A DNA stretch of 64,000 nt from the NCBI GenBank assembly GCA_029532625.1, contig JARFXM010000011.1, forward strand, positions 4,725,501-4,789,500. Direction: 5' to 3'. Each line of letters opens with the position of its first letter. The first letter of the stretch is position 1. Below, piece by piece: positions 21,435-32,500 of this stretch. Made by a program: the position numbers and the translations under genes. Under the pieces are notes generated by a model. It did not search any database. It was not told the origin of the DNA and saw only the letters and a program-made list of their open reading frames with translations. Source of the stretch: Lomentospora prolificans (taxonomy: Eukaryota > Ascomycota > Sordariomycetes > Microascales > Microascaceae).

Positions 21435-21836
21435 ATGCTGGTCTTTTATACACATGTGAGAATGCTAGTAGAAAACAATCACCCTGAGTTCAATGAGACT
21501 CGTCTATGGCAACGCCACTTCGTGCAAATTGTGCAAAATTATCGCTCTACTAATTTACCATGCTTAGCTGTGGCTTCCAAGCTCATTTTCCCACTGCTGG
21601 TTGAGGACCAACGTCTTAATCCAATCTACTGCAACTTATTCCGGCTATATGAAGACTTGCTGGTGTTTTTATTGATCTACACCTTACGGTCGGGCGATGC
21701 AGGTGCATTGGCGGAAGCATGGATCGGTGCCGCACCATTAATTCACATATTATTAACTCTGAAACCGAGGCGAGCGGTAGGAGGACTCCCTCTCACACTC
21801 GGCCCATTTATCGGTCGAACATATGCAATAGCCTAA
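21435..21836 (+). other. Possible fragment of a DUF6589-like protein
   Basis: A 133-residue open frame with a protein-like composition (LFRLYEDLLVFLLIYTLRSG, then a Gly/Leu-rich helix). The DLLxFLxIxxLRxGD wording is reminiscent of DUF6589 proteins of fungal mobile elements, but the resemblance is weak. No start context, intron or partner supports it. It could equally be chance. Confidence 0.25.
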
Positions 21837-21997
21837 TAATTGGTGCTGGAGTTACCCTGCAGGCATGGACCAACATCCTTTTTTAAATCTAGGCCTACAT
21901 CCAACAGTGGGATACGATCTTCCAACTTCCATCCAGCGAATTCACTCGATTGTTCCTCTCACATCGTTATTTCCGCCAGCATTCAGCACCAACCACG

Positions 21998-22783
21998 ATG
22001 CTACGGCTACTTCTCTACATCTTCTTTTGCTGTGTGGTAGCACAGGAATACCCGGCCAAGTTCCAAGTTGACCTAGTCTTCCCTCAGAACGAGACATACG
22101 CACCACAGGCATTCTTCCCCGTGGTATATGCAGTCCACAACGTCAAGGCAGCCAAGGATATGAATGCTTACATCACCGGGGTTATGCAAACTAGCCGTGG
22201 GAAAAATTGGGAGCTGGATAGGATAACTACCGCGGACGATTACGACGTATGGAAGCTTCTGGGATCGAACACCGATTCTAGCTTGGGGGGAGCGTGGCCC
22301 GATACCGATCCCCTATTCTTCATAACGTCAATGAGCCCTATGACCAATGGAACCGAGACGCACTTTTACATCGAGTGGACAGTTGGTATGAGAAACTGCA
22401 CTGATGAGGTTGGCAACGGAAGTTATTTGCCGGAAGCCTTATCTCTCGAGTTTAGTGTTGCTCCAGATGGCAAACTTCCAGATATCGCCGGGGCCGTCAG
22501 GAACTGCGATTACCAATCGATAGCTAGGGACATACTGGGTACCGGTGTGGAGTGTGGAATGCTGCAAGATACTGACACGGACGACCAATGCCCCGTGCTA
22601 AGCGAGTACGCCGATGCCGTTTCAGCCAATGTGTCGGGCGAGGTATTGGAAATGCTGAATTGCAAGGAAGGAGACTGGCAGCAGATTCGAGAGATATGCC
22701 CAAGCAGGGCTACGCGGTTAGGGATGTTCAGCGGCTGGCTCACGTTTGCTGTGGGAGTCTTGATAGTTTGTATTATTAGTTGA
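21998..22783 (+). CDS. DUF7136 secreted, probably GPI-anchored protein (copy A)
   Basis: Single-exon gene for about 261 residues. The signal peptide MLRLLLYIFFCCVVAQ is followed by the DUF7136 opening FQVDLVFPQNETYAPQAFFP. Several Asn-glycosylation sites and paired cysteines follow (MRNCTDE, VRNCDYQ, VECGMLQ, QCPVLSEY, LNCKEG and EICPS). It ends in a hydrophobic tail after SRATRLGMFSGW, consistent with a GPI signal. It shares the FP(Q/R)NETY(A/I/K)P signature with copies B (47631) and C (49166), but lacks their Thr/Pro-rich spacer and is the most divergent. The start at 21998 is chosen because it begins the signal peptide. Role unknown; probably cell-wall associated. Confidence 0.82.
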   Translation: MLRLLLYIFFCCVVAQEYPAKFQVDLVFPQNETYAPQAFFPVVYAVHNVKAAKDMNAYITGVMQTSRGKNWELDRITTADDYDVWKLLGSNTDSSLGGAWPDTDPLFFITSMSPMTNGTETHFYIEWTVGMRNCTDEVGNGSYLPEALSLEFSVAPDGKLPDIAGAVRNCDYQSIARDILGTGVECGMLQDTDTDDQCPVLSEYADAVSANVSGEVLEMLNCKEGDWQQIREICPSRATRLGMFSGWLTFAVGVLIVCIIS

Positions 22784-23799
22784 ATAAGTGGTAGATTTTA
22801 TTTCGGTTCTCTGGAATAGCCGAGGTCTCTGGGTATAGCCTAATTCGTGCTCGGCAGGTTTGGCGCACGCTGCGTAGCGCGTACAGATCAAGGTAATTAC
22901 TTGAAATAGTAATATGAAAATGACTTGTTTTAAGCGCATGGAACGTTACAATAGGTCTCGCTTTCCGCATGACTAGGATTGGCCATACAAGCTAGAACGC
23001 TCATAGCTATCGCATGTAGTCTGCTACGTGGTTGATTCGAGATAAAAGGGCGGCTAGGGGGGTATAAAGGGGTGACTATGCCAACGTATAAGCTGTGCTG
23101 AAAGAAATCGATAATGCTGACGAACACATAAACCCGGAACGGCAGGATAGTCTGTTCCTGTATGCCAGCCTCATTGCTACTGATACGACAAGACTCAACC
23201 GTCTCACAATTCACCGCAATGCCCCGAGTTGACCCGGTGGGACGGTTGGGCCGCGAGAGGTCAAATAGCAATGTATTCCACAGGTTTCACAGCAGCCCGG
23301 CTACAGCTTCAGGCTGTTCACGATCTAGTGACGATATATGAATCGGATGTTTGGCCCACACAGCGGCTCCACGCGGGCGTAGATTAATTACTTTTATTAT
23401 TATATATGTTGGAGAGGTGTACTTATTACAATGTATGTTAGGATGCAGGTGGCAACGGCAGGAGAATAGTCGAAGCAGCGGGTGCTCCCAGGGAAGTGGG
23501 AAATGGGGGCCTCTAAACTTAAGTGGTTGATGCTGCGAAACTGTAGCGGTATCCAACTTCTGGGGCCGCTTGTTATGACCCCTCTCAAATATTCTCCCGC
23601 GACTTCCGGCTCGAGATCAAATACGCGAATTTCTCACTAATATAGACCTTATTTCACCTCCATACCACCCAGCAGCTCTCTGGATCGCTTCCCCCAGAAC
23701 GACAATTAGCTAATACTGTTGCAAGTCGGGGAAACACTCCAAGTTAGTCTGACAATGGTCCCTGTCGTTGGTCTAGAGGTCTATCAGGACGTCAGGAGT
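22784..23799. other. Gene-free stretch
   Basis: About 1 kb without a supported gene. Minus-strand open frames at 22930-23271 and 23287-23556 have no domain or signal peptide and biased composition. Confidence 0.4.
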
Positions 23800-23841
23800 C
23801 TTTGGACCACACGACGACGCAGTCGTCAAGATGGTCCAAAG
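23800..23841. repeat. Perfect inverted repeat (hairpin)
   Basis: CTTTGGACCA at 23800-23809 is matched exactly by TGGTCCAAAG at 23832-23841. Inside, GACGAC and GTCGTC pair again around a short loop, so the element could fold into a two-stage hairpin. A second perfect 8-bp hairpin, GGAATCGC/GCGATTCC, lies nearby at 23951-23969. Function unknown: it may be a transposon terminus or an RNA structure. Confidence 0.5.
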
Positions 23842-23855
23842 TGATGAGGAAGGTG

Positions 23856-24629
23856 TTAGAAATGAATTCAGTATAAAGATCTTAGAATAGAACTAGTAGC
23901 CAAGAAGGCTTGAGGAGCGTGAAACAGACTGGACTCTCGATCAAAGGACAGGAATCGCAACGCGATTCCTCTGTCAGTCCTGTCACTGGTCGATTGCCTG
24001 GTCTCGTCGAGCTTGTGCCTCCAAACCTTATTGAATCGAAAAAGAGAGAGAAAGGAAATAAGAACTGTCTACTTATACAGCTCCGCAGCGGTGTTCCTCA
24101 CTGCTCCAGCCGCGGTGACTTATTGTCCAAGCCACACCACACCACGACAATACGCCGCCCTAGGAACACCAGCCACCATAGATGCGCCCGACGCGACAAA
24201 CAGGTCCCCAATCGGCCCGCCGCCCACCCTCAAGCGGGCAGGCCAGAGAGTGCGCCCCGGGACTCCCCCGACTCTCTCACTCAGGCTCAATGGGGACGGG
24301 CTACACATGTTCTAGCTTAACTGGATCTCTGAGCCAATCCCATTCCGAGCGAAGCCCGCCGCCGCGGTGCAGAGCTAGCTAGGCAGAAGCCCCGAAACCG
24401 CCCTCGAAAAGGAAGTGCAGAGACTGAGCGCAACAGGAGACCACATGTCTAAAAGGTCTTGCAATGGAAACGACGTAACCTGATAGAGCTAACCAGACTC
24501 GCGACGAACATCCAGAACATCACCGAGGACTTCTGCGCAGGCAAGCTTGCTAGGAAGGGCAGAGTAACGAACACTATCAACGCCGACATCATTCGTTGTG
24601 ATACGCATCATCAAGAGCAAGGGAATTAG
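23856..24629. other. Stretch with possible decayed minus-strand exon
   Basis: No intact gene. On the minus strand at about 24470-24600 a frame reads ITTNDVGVDSVRYSALPSKL and LACAEVLGDVLDVR, which looks protein-like but is unassigned. It lies just downstream of the small secreted frame at 24630-24815 and could be a second exon of it. GC-rich sequence at 24180-24380 is not recognised. Confidence 0.3.
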
Positions 24630-24815
24630 TCAGCTTGTAGTGGATGCTTGGGGATGCGGTGCGTATGGAGACCCGGTTGAGGAGATAGCTAGGGCATAAG
24701 GAAGTTTCTCGAGGGGGTTAGCGGTGGTAGGTGGGAAGCCGGGGACGAACCTGGCAACGACCCCGGTAGACACCGAGAGCATAGCAGCTCCGCCGAGGAT
24801 TGTTTTGAACTGCAT
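24630..24815 (-). CDS. Possible small secreted peptide or first exon
   Basis: A 61-residue frame with a credible signal peptide (MQFKTILGGAAMLSVSTGVVA) followed by a short Pro/Ser-rich tail, RFVPGFPPTTANPLEKLPYA and onward. No cysteines. It may be a very small secreted protein or the first exon of a decayed gene whose later exon lies around 24470-24600. An in-frame ATG at 24842 is less likely because it places charged residues before the signal core. Confidence 0.35.
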   Translation of the reverse strand: MQFKTILGGAAMLSVSTGVVARFVPGFPPTTANPLEKLPYALAISSTGSPYAPHPQASTTS

Positions 24816-25234
24816 GGTCTTAGGTTGTTTTGGCGAATTCAACGGGAACGGGGCGCACTACTTTGTATAGTGTCCAGAAGCCAAGTTTTAGGACTCGCGT
24901 CAGCAAGACCGAGGTTTAGTCTCCTATTCTAAATGGGACCTCCAATATTAGTCAAACCGAAGCTCCCATGATACGCGTACATAAGTAGAAACTGAAGGAA
25001 TAAGCGAAAGACACCCAGAATTCGGACCAGCCCAGGGGGAGGGGGTGTATACTGAGTTGAAGGGGTGAGCAGAAAAGCGGAGCGGGACTGAGGAGGGCTG
25101 ATGAGGGCTGATGTAAGGCTGAGCCGAAGTTGAGCCTGGAGACGAGGGACACCAAAAGCGGCAACTCGCGCTAACCAAAATCTCGCGCAGTTTTCATGTG
25201 ACGCTATATCATGCAAGCAAGCATAGAGGCGCTT

Positions 25235-25541
25235 TGTGACACGCCACACCACGTAAGCAAGCATGAACATGCCCTGGCAGAACCTCGGCAGTAAGCAAGC
25301 AATACCGAAGGTTAAAGGCAAGGAATATATAAAGGAAGTAAGGAACCACAAGCTAGATAAAAAGAACAAGACTATTTTACCATCACAAGAGAACACCTAC
25401 CTGCATACTGACTAACTATGCAGAGGTGAACTTACGTGAACCAGCGACCACATCGAATCTGTGACGTCACAGAACCCATCACTGACTTACTTGCTAGCAG
25501 CTCGGCAGTTAGCAGGTAAGCGGCACGGCCTAGCCGTAACA
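25235..25541. repeat. Probable solo LTR immediately upstream of the O-methyltransferase
   Basis: A 307-bp block starting TGTGACACG and ending CTAGCCGTAACA, with TGT..ACA termini typical of LTRs. Repeats of GTAAGCAAGCA or a close variant occur at about 25213, 25253 and 25292. On the minus strand the sequence has the layout of a fungal LTR: TGTTACGGC start and a TATATA-like motif near 25326. No internal element sequence adjoins. The right end lies 23 bp before the ATG at 25565. Confidence 0.4.
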
Positions 25542-25564
25542 TTTCGGCTTATAATACCTAAACC

Positions 25565-26317
25565 ATGGCCGACCATGCGGCTCTCGACAAGGCAATCGCC
25601 TCGCTACAGGGTAGCGCCCCGACCCTGAAATTCCTCCGTGACCTCCACGCGGAAGCCCTCGCGGAAGAGCCCTACGTAAGCACCGACGGCCCCGTGTCCT
25701 TGGCTCGGGACAAGTTTGTAGCCCTCGACCCCGACAAGAGCGCCCTTGTCTACCTTCTCCTGCGTAACTCCGGAGCCCGATACGTCGTTGAGGCGGGCAC
25801 CTCCTTTGGCGTAAGCACCATCTATCTTGCGCTAGCCGTCGGGCAAAACGCCTCCGCGCAGAACTCGACTGGTAAGGTCATTGCCACTGAGAACGAAGCG
25901 CACAAGGCCGCCAGGGCCCGGGAGAATTGGAAGAAGGCTGGAAGCGAGGTTGAGCCTTGGATCGAGCTGAGGGAGGGTGATCTCCGCGAGACGCTGAAGA
26001 CGGACTTGCCGGAACAGGTCGATTTCGTTCTCCTCGATAGTAAGTTTGGAAGAAATGCGCGGAGGATTCTCTATGGCTAGTTAAGAGCCATACTGACAAT
26101 TAACGAACTAGTCTGGACTCCTCTGGCTTTACCTGCCCTCTCTCTTGTCAAGTCTCGCCTTAGGCCTGGTGCACTGGTGGTTGTTGACAATTTTGATGCT
26201 GCTGCTTCTGGTTACAAGGATTTGCGCGAGTACTTTGATGATCCCACGAACAACTTTAGGAGGACAACCGCCCCATATGGTGGAGGACTGTGCATTGCTA
26301 TATATACTGGGAATTAG
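25565..26317 (+). CDS. SAM-dependent O-methyltransferase (class I type)
   Basis: Small methyltransferase of the caffeoyl-CoA/catechol O-methyltransferase fold, cytosolic. Two exons fit: 25565-26039 and 26112-26317, joined by GTAAGT...CTAG, giving 226 residues. SAM-binding motif I is YVVEAGTSFGVSTIYLA at residues 73-89. VIATENEAHKAARARENW carries the acidic ribose-binding residue. VDFVLLDIW and ALVVVDNFD correspond to the metal-binding and catalytic Asp strands. Length is normal. The upstream 330 bases are largely occupied by a probable LTR, so its promoter may derive from a mobile element. Substrate unknown. Confidence 0.85.
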
Positions 26318-27000
26318 TTGTTGGGACATATAGTTTAGGATAACATGTTCATTCACACCGTCAGCATATATTGTCTTTTCCCACCTATTTGAACAAGATG
26401 GAGGGGAAGAAGCTTAGGAAATGAAAAAGGGATTGTGGATGGAGATGCAGGTGTTGAAGATGATGGGATGGAGAGTGAATCTTTCAAGGTCAACTCGATG
26501 GGAATATCTTTGCCTGTATATCTGCGTGAACATAGGATTTATCCATCCATCACACCACATGATCCAGCCAGTTAGAACTGCCACTGGCTCCCAGAATGGC
26601 CCCCGCTCTGAGAAAGTGAATCTTTTGATTGTGCTTTCTTTCTTCTTCCCACCCCCCTCCGTTTTCTTCCTTTTTTTTTTTTTTTTTTTCGTTTTCCTTT
26701 TCCATTTGGAGTGCCTACATCCTACAAGCCTGATGATTTCTTCATCATGCAAGTCGAGCTAGACTACTCAGCCCCTCAGCCCTGCTCGGGCAATCAATCA
26801 TTAGAAGATGTTTCACTCCGGGCCTGACATTGACTGAGTGGCTTCCACCTCATGAGACTGCATAAGGGTGGTCTTTTGAGGGGTGGGTTCGGCGTGACAA
26901 GGCGCGGTGTGATCCCGAGCCAACATTGAACTACTCGAACAGCTTATGATGTACTGTATATGTCCCCGTTTTAAATAGAAGGCAAGAGAGGGTATTGCTG
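26318..27000. other. Intergenic stretch with long T tract
   Basis: Contains a pyrimidine run at about 26640-26700 with a run of more than 20 T. Open frames on both strands across this tract are low-complexity Lys- or Phe-rich and are rejected as genes. Confidence 0.45.
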
Positions 27001-27343
27001 GGAATATCGGCCGCGAACCTGGCTGATTTTGAGAGGGGCGAGCTCGAGGCGGCGGGATACCTGCTCCCGCAAGGGTACTGGGGGGACGAGGCAAAGACGG
27101 CCGAGGTGATGGTCGAGGAGGAGATTAATAACGGACGGCGCCGATACTGACGCGAAGAGAGGGGAGAACGTGTTGACGGCATATTCGGTGAGGGACTGGG
27201 TTAGGGAGCATCCTTTGACTCATCTGGTCCTTACCCATGTGTTCTGGGTCAGGGCTTACCCCAAGACTGCGAGCGAGAGGATTCGGAAGTTTAAGCTCAG
27301 AGATTTGGCGAAGGATGCTGCGTCAGGGAATGGACTCCCCTAA
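27001..27343 (+). pseudogene. 3' fragment of an unrecognised gene
   Basis: Two plus-strand frames join through a single +1 shift near 27140. The first reads NLADFERGELEAAGYLLPQG and YWGDEAKTAEVMVEEEINN. The second reads LTAYSVRDWVREHPLTHL, FWVRAYPKTASERIRKFKLR and DLAKDAASGNGLP, then a stop at 27341. It has the look of the C-terminus of a real enzyme, but I do not recognise the family. No 5' part lies upstream. Confidence 0.3.
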
Positions 27344-27802
27344 GATTTAATGATTAATATCTTCATTTTTTTTGTTGTTGACCATATTTGCTTTTATTTT
27401 CATTTTTCATACATAACCCGAAGTCGGAATCACATAATATTCTGTGACATTGAATCTCAAACTGACAAAACAACGTGGGATGCTATATTATACTCGGATG
27501 CTTGAGCATGGTCTATGTCGTAATAGAGTTAAACAAATCAAGCAACGCACAACTAGAGGTTTTGCGAGGTATTTTCAAACACACAGGAACGCCAACCACC
27601 TTTTCAGAAGTAGAGACCATAATATTGATACGATGCAATAAAGAGGCCAGATTTGGGTATAGAAGCATCGAGATATAATCCGACAAATCAAAGCTAGGTC
27701 AAGATACAATATGAAAGCACGGATAAACGCGTAAGCTGCCGGCTACCTGCCCATATCAAGAAGCATACTTGGCATGAAGCCAGATCCGGATGAAGTGAGA
27801 AT

Positions 27803-29508
27803 TTAGAGCTTCGTCAGCTTGATGTTATCCACCTGCACCTCCTTTGACGAGGAGCTGCCAGAGTACGTGAATTCGATGCGGACAACGACGCTATTTGCCG
27901 TGGTGGAAAAGATTCCCGAGTTGATCACGGCTGCGGGCTGGAACGAGGTTGACGAGATAGTTCCTCCGGCCAGGGCGACATTGTCGACGTAGAGAGTTGC
28001 GCCGACGGTTCCGGAGGTCGTGACCCTCTTGGCGTCGAAGCTGACCCTGTAGTTGGCGCCGGGGCACACGGTCACGGACTGGACGACGCGCTGCGGCAGG
28101 TTGGAGTTGCCCGTGTTGATACGGGACCGGAGAGCGTAATCGTTGGTGGCGATGGACACACGATCGACGTCGGCATCGCCGGCTACCAGGACGACCCAGC
28201 TGCTGGTGAGAGAACTGCTAAAGTCGCCGTTGATGACGGGGTCGCCGTCAGGGCAGGTGGCTACGGAGGTGGTGGTGATGACGGTGGCAGTGGCGGTGGA
28301 GACGGACTGAGTAACCGTCACAGGCTCAGTGATTGTGACGGGCTCGATGATGGTTGTTGGCTCAGTGATTGTAACTGGCTCGATGATGGTTGTTGGCTCA
28401 GTGATAGTGATCGGCTCGATAATCGTTGTAGGCTCAGTCACGGTCACCGGTTCGGTAATTGTCGTGGGCTCGGTCACGGTTGTTGGTTCAGTGATTGTGA
28501 TGGGTTCAGTCACAGTCACCTGCTCCGTCACGGGTTGGGTGACGACGATCTCTTCTCCCGGCAGGGTGACCGTGGATGGAACTGTGACTGTAACCTCCTC
28601 GGTGATGGAGTGGGTGATCTGAATCTCCTCACCAGGCAAGGTGACGGTTGTCGGAATAGTCACAGTCACCTCGGTGGTAACAGGCTGAGTGATAAAGATC
28701 TCCTCGCCGGGAAGCGTGACCGTCGTTGGGACAGTCACGGTCTCTGCCGGGAGGGTCACGACCTCGCCTTCTCCAGGAATGGTAATAGTTGTCGGAATGG
28801 TCACCGTCTCGGCTGTTAGGGTGACGATTTCACCTTCGCCCGGGATGGTAATGGTCGTCGGAACGGTCACTGTCTCCGCTGGGAGGGTCACGACCTCGCC
28901 TTCTCCAGGAATGGTAATAGTTGTCGGAATGGTCACCGTCTCGGCTGTTAGGGTGACGATTTCACCTTCGCCCGGGATGGTAATGGTCGTTGGAACGGTC
29001 ACAGTCTCCGCTGGGAGGGTCACGACCTCGCCTTCTCCTGGGATTGTAAGAGTTGTCGGGACCGTCAAAGTGATTTCGTCAGCAGAGAGAGTAACCGTCT
29101 CTCCGACGGTAACAGTCTCGACATCTCCAGGAACGGTGAGGTGCTCCGTCTTCTTTGGATTAGCTTATTTCTCGTGCGTAATATTCCTATTCCATTCGAA
29201 CGGTGGTGAACACGTACAACTGTGAAAACCTGAGACGATACCGGGCACTCAGACTCGGTCACCGTCGTGGTGCGGGTCACTGTTGCTCGAGACCGCTAAA
29301 CAAGAAAACGAAGGTCAGTGTTAGCAAAATCAAGCTGATCTCCCAGAAAACATGCACGAGGAGGAGACTAAAAGGAATGACCAACAGTTTTACTCTTTGC
29401 GCACCGGGATTTCGTTCTCCCGGGATTCGACCCCCCAAGCTCAGCATCAACCGCCAGCGCAAAAGGAGCGGCAGAGAGGAGAACAAGTCCCGCGATGGTG
29501 ATCTTCAT
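27803..29508 (-). CDS. Secreted repeat-rich adhesin-like protein with C-terminal jelly-roll-like domain
   Basis: Cell-surface protein of about 515 residues. Exon 1 (29508-29386) encodes a signal peptide, MKITIAGLVLLSAAPFALA. Exon 2 (29295-29218) encodes Thr-rich sequence with TESECPVSSQ. Exon 3 (29149-27803) encodes the rest. Its first part repeats a unit like TVTVPTTITIPGEGE about six times. A second array of short units like TITEPTTIIEPV follows, then a domain from about CPDGDPVINGDFSSSLTSSW to VQVDNIKLTKL. That domain resembles the CBM-like/jelly-roll domains (GDFE...W...VDNVxL) at the end of many fungal surface proteins. The repeats are Thr/Pro/Val-rich and probably O-glycosylated. The exon 1/2 splice is uncertain: donor GTTGGT is weak, and an alternative GTAAAA with acceptor at CTCGAG also keeps frame. 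Confidence 0.72.
28325..28504. repeat. 36-bp coding minisatellite
   Basis: Tandem copies with exact 36-bp spacing start at 28325, 28361, 28397 and 28433 (each opening CTCAGTGATTGT or a close variant), with shorter related units after them. Each encodes a 12-residue TEP-type unit of the adhesin-like protein. Confidence 0.85.
28741..29068. repeat. 132-bp coding minisatellite
   Basis: Two complete copies start at 28741 and 28873 and a partial third at 29005, spaced exactly 132 bp. Each copy is nearly identical and itself consists of two related 66-bp halves (22 residues each). It encodes the PGEGE repeats of the adhesin-like protein. Near-identity suggests recent copy-number change. Confidence 0.88.
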
Positions 29509-32500
29509 GATTACGATTGAAGCGTTAAAACGAATGTGATGATGCGCAAAGTCCGCCAGAAACCAGAAACGAGTGAATAAACCAACGAACAGAAACACCG
29601 GCCAAATCGTTGATCGAGAAAGAAGACAAAAAAAAAAGAGAAGGGAAAGAAAGGGAAAAACAAAACAAAAACAAAATGGAAGCAAGCACCGCGCGTGTCT
29701 TTGTACGAAATACCAACAATCAATATCGATCGTCGACATGACGAAGCTAGGGAGATTCGGACGGGCTCGATCTTCTCTAGCAGTTCAATAGCTCCCCTAA
29801 TACTACCGCTAACGTAGATCCAGGGGTCCAGCGTCGCATCCACACGGAAAGCTTGGCCGAACTTGGCATCGGTGGCGCGAACAAGCAGCCCTTTGCCAAG
29901 GGGTTAGAGCAAACTTCGTACTGTTTCAAGGTTGGCGCCGTTTGTCACTGCTTTCGAGGTCAGTAGGCTCGAAAATTTATACTCGGACAGGAAGTGGCCC
30001 GTGCCGTTGGTGACGTTTTTCCCAATAATACGGCCAGGCCAGCAGCAGGCAATTCTCTACCCTGCCCCTTTTTCGTCTTTGTTACGGCTATTGTAGGTAC
30101 TCGTAGGGTACTCTCGTATCGGTACCTCCTAACTCCGATTGGTATGTGGCAAGGCTGCTACTAGATGCAAGGGATAATATCTCCCTTGCATTTGTGCATC
30201 TCCACGAGAGACGACAAGAGGCCCGACAGTCTGGGATGATGCTACCACACTATTGGGAATTAGTACTCGGAGGAGGCCTGCTGGTGTCCCACGCGATTTT
30301 TTTGATTTTTTTTTTTTCCGGAGGCGAAACCTCTTGTCTCTAGGATTCAATTCTTCGATTTTCGTGCTTTTAGCATCGGCCCTGTTCTGGGACCATCAAC
30401 GTAGACATGAAGACGAGATACAATCTCCATCTGATCCCGAGGAGACAAGGTCGAGACACTACAGTAAATGGATACGACAGGGTCAAACTCTTCCTGGGCT
30501 CCTTGAGCAATGTGATGAGATTGCTAATATAATATGGAAAGCGCCGATGTAGGAATGCAAAGCCACTCACACATTGGGAAATCGAAGGGCTGAAAAGATG
30601 CGAAACAAGGGAACCATGCATGTCACTCGAGGCCACTTTCCGGATATCCGTGGTTAAGCCCTTCCCCTTTCTTCTTTTTTTCTTCGTTTTCTTCTTCTTC
30701 TTGGACTTTTCCGCAGCTTCTTGTTGTATGCCAATACATGGACAGAATTGACGCGATCAGGAGACCGGACCGAGGATTACTATATATTGCAGTTTGATTT
30801 AGCTTCTGCCGGATGAAACCATCAACAGAAAACGCCTCCCCGACTTTCTTAGGGCTGTTGTGGCGCCAAGTCGAATCGAACTACTTACACTCTTGCTAAG
30901 AAGATCGAAGCAATGCCAGGTGAACCTGAGTAACCAAGATCTGTCCTCGGCAGACGAGGGAATAGAGAATATTCGCAAGACTTAGCGTTTTTGATGAGGG
31001 TTCTGATTTCGACAGCCTTCCTTCCGGCTCCGAAACCCCCAGTGTCAATGCCACCTTGGTGTTAGTATACCCGCAATCACGCTCCCCGGATACTACCAAC
31101 AACCCGCAAGGTCTGAAGATGTATAAGGCCTGGAGGGACAAGGCAGAAGTAGCGAAGAGCTCAGATTCTAGATGTTGTTATGCGAGATTGGCCATCAGCT
31201 TTGCCTTGGCCTCCAGTTCCCTCAGTCTGCCGCAACGCTCTCCTGTGGGCCTGCCGATTCAACAAAGACCCCAACGTCATTTCTGAACTCTACAAGGCGG
31301 CTCGAATCACGCCTGAGAGAGTATTATGGAAAGCCGTCTTTCCTTCTTCACAACAGAGCCTTGTGTACACATAAAAAAAGTGTGCACGTTTAGATGAGGC
31401 TATCATGAAACTCATAGAAAACATGCTCGTGCTGAGAGCCGCATCCATCAACGAGACACGACTGGATGTGGTTGAAGACTGGTCAGGTGCTGAGGCTGCA
31501 CCTGTCTACGAGTTGGAAGGAGAAAAAAAAATTCTAGATGGGTATAGCGCCATGCAGCCATGGTCCTGGATTTGGCCAAGAGTTTTCTTCGAATGTTCGT
31601 GGAAGTAATCCTAGAAGTGATGGGGGATTCACAATTCATCGTGCTATTATTCGGTGCTGACAGGGTACTGGAAGACACCTATTTTCAAGCCTGACTTTGA
31701 TATATTCCTCTCTAGGGTATTGGTTTCTATGCTCGCACACTCTGCCGAAAACCACACGCGATGGATGCATGCAGTTGTTCCTTCAACAATGGGGCCTCGA
31801 TTCTATTCTACAGAGGTGGATCCTGCCACCCGTACCGGCCCACCCCAAGATCCTGGGCAAGGTTATTCGCCATGTCAAGCAATATGTACCAAGAGCGGTA
31901 GTGTAGGATATCATGGGACACTATAGCATGACTGTCATCGAGGCTCCGCCGCAGTTGCTTAAAATCAACAGGAGGATCAAGCAGAACCATAATATCCGGA
32001 ATTCTAGCGGGGAGAAACACTGGCTGTCGCTCTGAGATGTTTCGCCGCTGGAGGCTATCGACGTCGAGCTGACTGCGACCGCTGAGCAACTGGTGTCTAG
32101 CGTGTGGGATCGAGAGGCACTCGCGCCAAGGAAACTGGGGGGTTGAGAACCTACGTGACGATACGCTCAAGACCTGTGGAATATTGATGGATCAAGGGGA
32201 AGTGGAAGCTTGCTACAGGCTCCTGGATTGTTTGAGCGGATTTGGGAAGTAATACCGAACCACGTCCTTGTGACTTGTGAGTCCCGAGGAAAAAGAGAAG
32301 AAGGGAAAAAAAAAAAGCAATCATTCCCATCGTCCAAGAGACTGTAGCCATATCCATGGTGGAAGAGAGAAGGACTCTGGAATGGAACTCGGACGATAAT
32401 AGAAAGCCTAGGCGACTCCCAGATCTAGGGAGAGTTCGCCTGTCGAGAGCGGGCTAATATTTCCAGCAGAACGAGGCGACCCCGTGACATAGCCGAGGAT

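Noticed and set aside
24929..25396. 155-codon minus-strand frame with hydrophobic start
   Set aside because: Mostly lies in the probable LTR and adjoining repeat words; no recognisable domain.
26414..26762. Opposed frames of about 112 codons on both strands
   Set aside because: Both run through the poly-T/poly-A tract and are low-complexity; no homology-like features.
28325..29068. Regular repeats considered as a CRISPR-like array
   Set aside because: Units are contiguous coding repeats without unique spacers, in a eukaryotic gene.
29511..29843. Phe/Ser-rich minus-strand frame upstream of the adhesin gene
   Set aside because: Produced by the A-rich tract at 29600-29680; it is upstream leader or promoter sequence.
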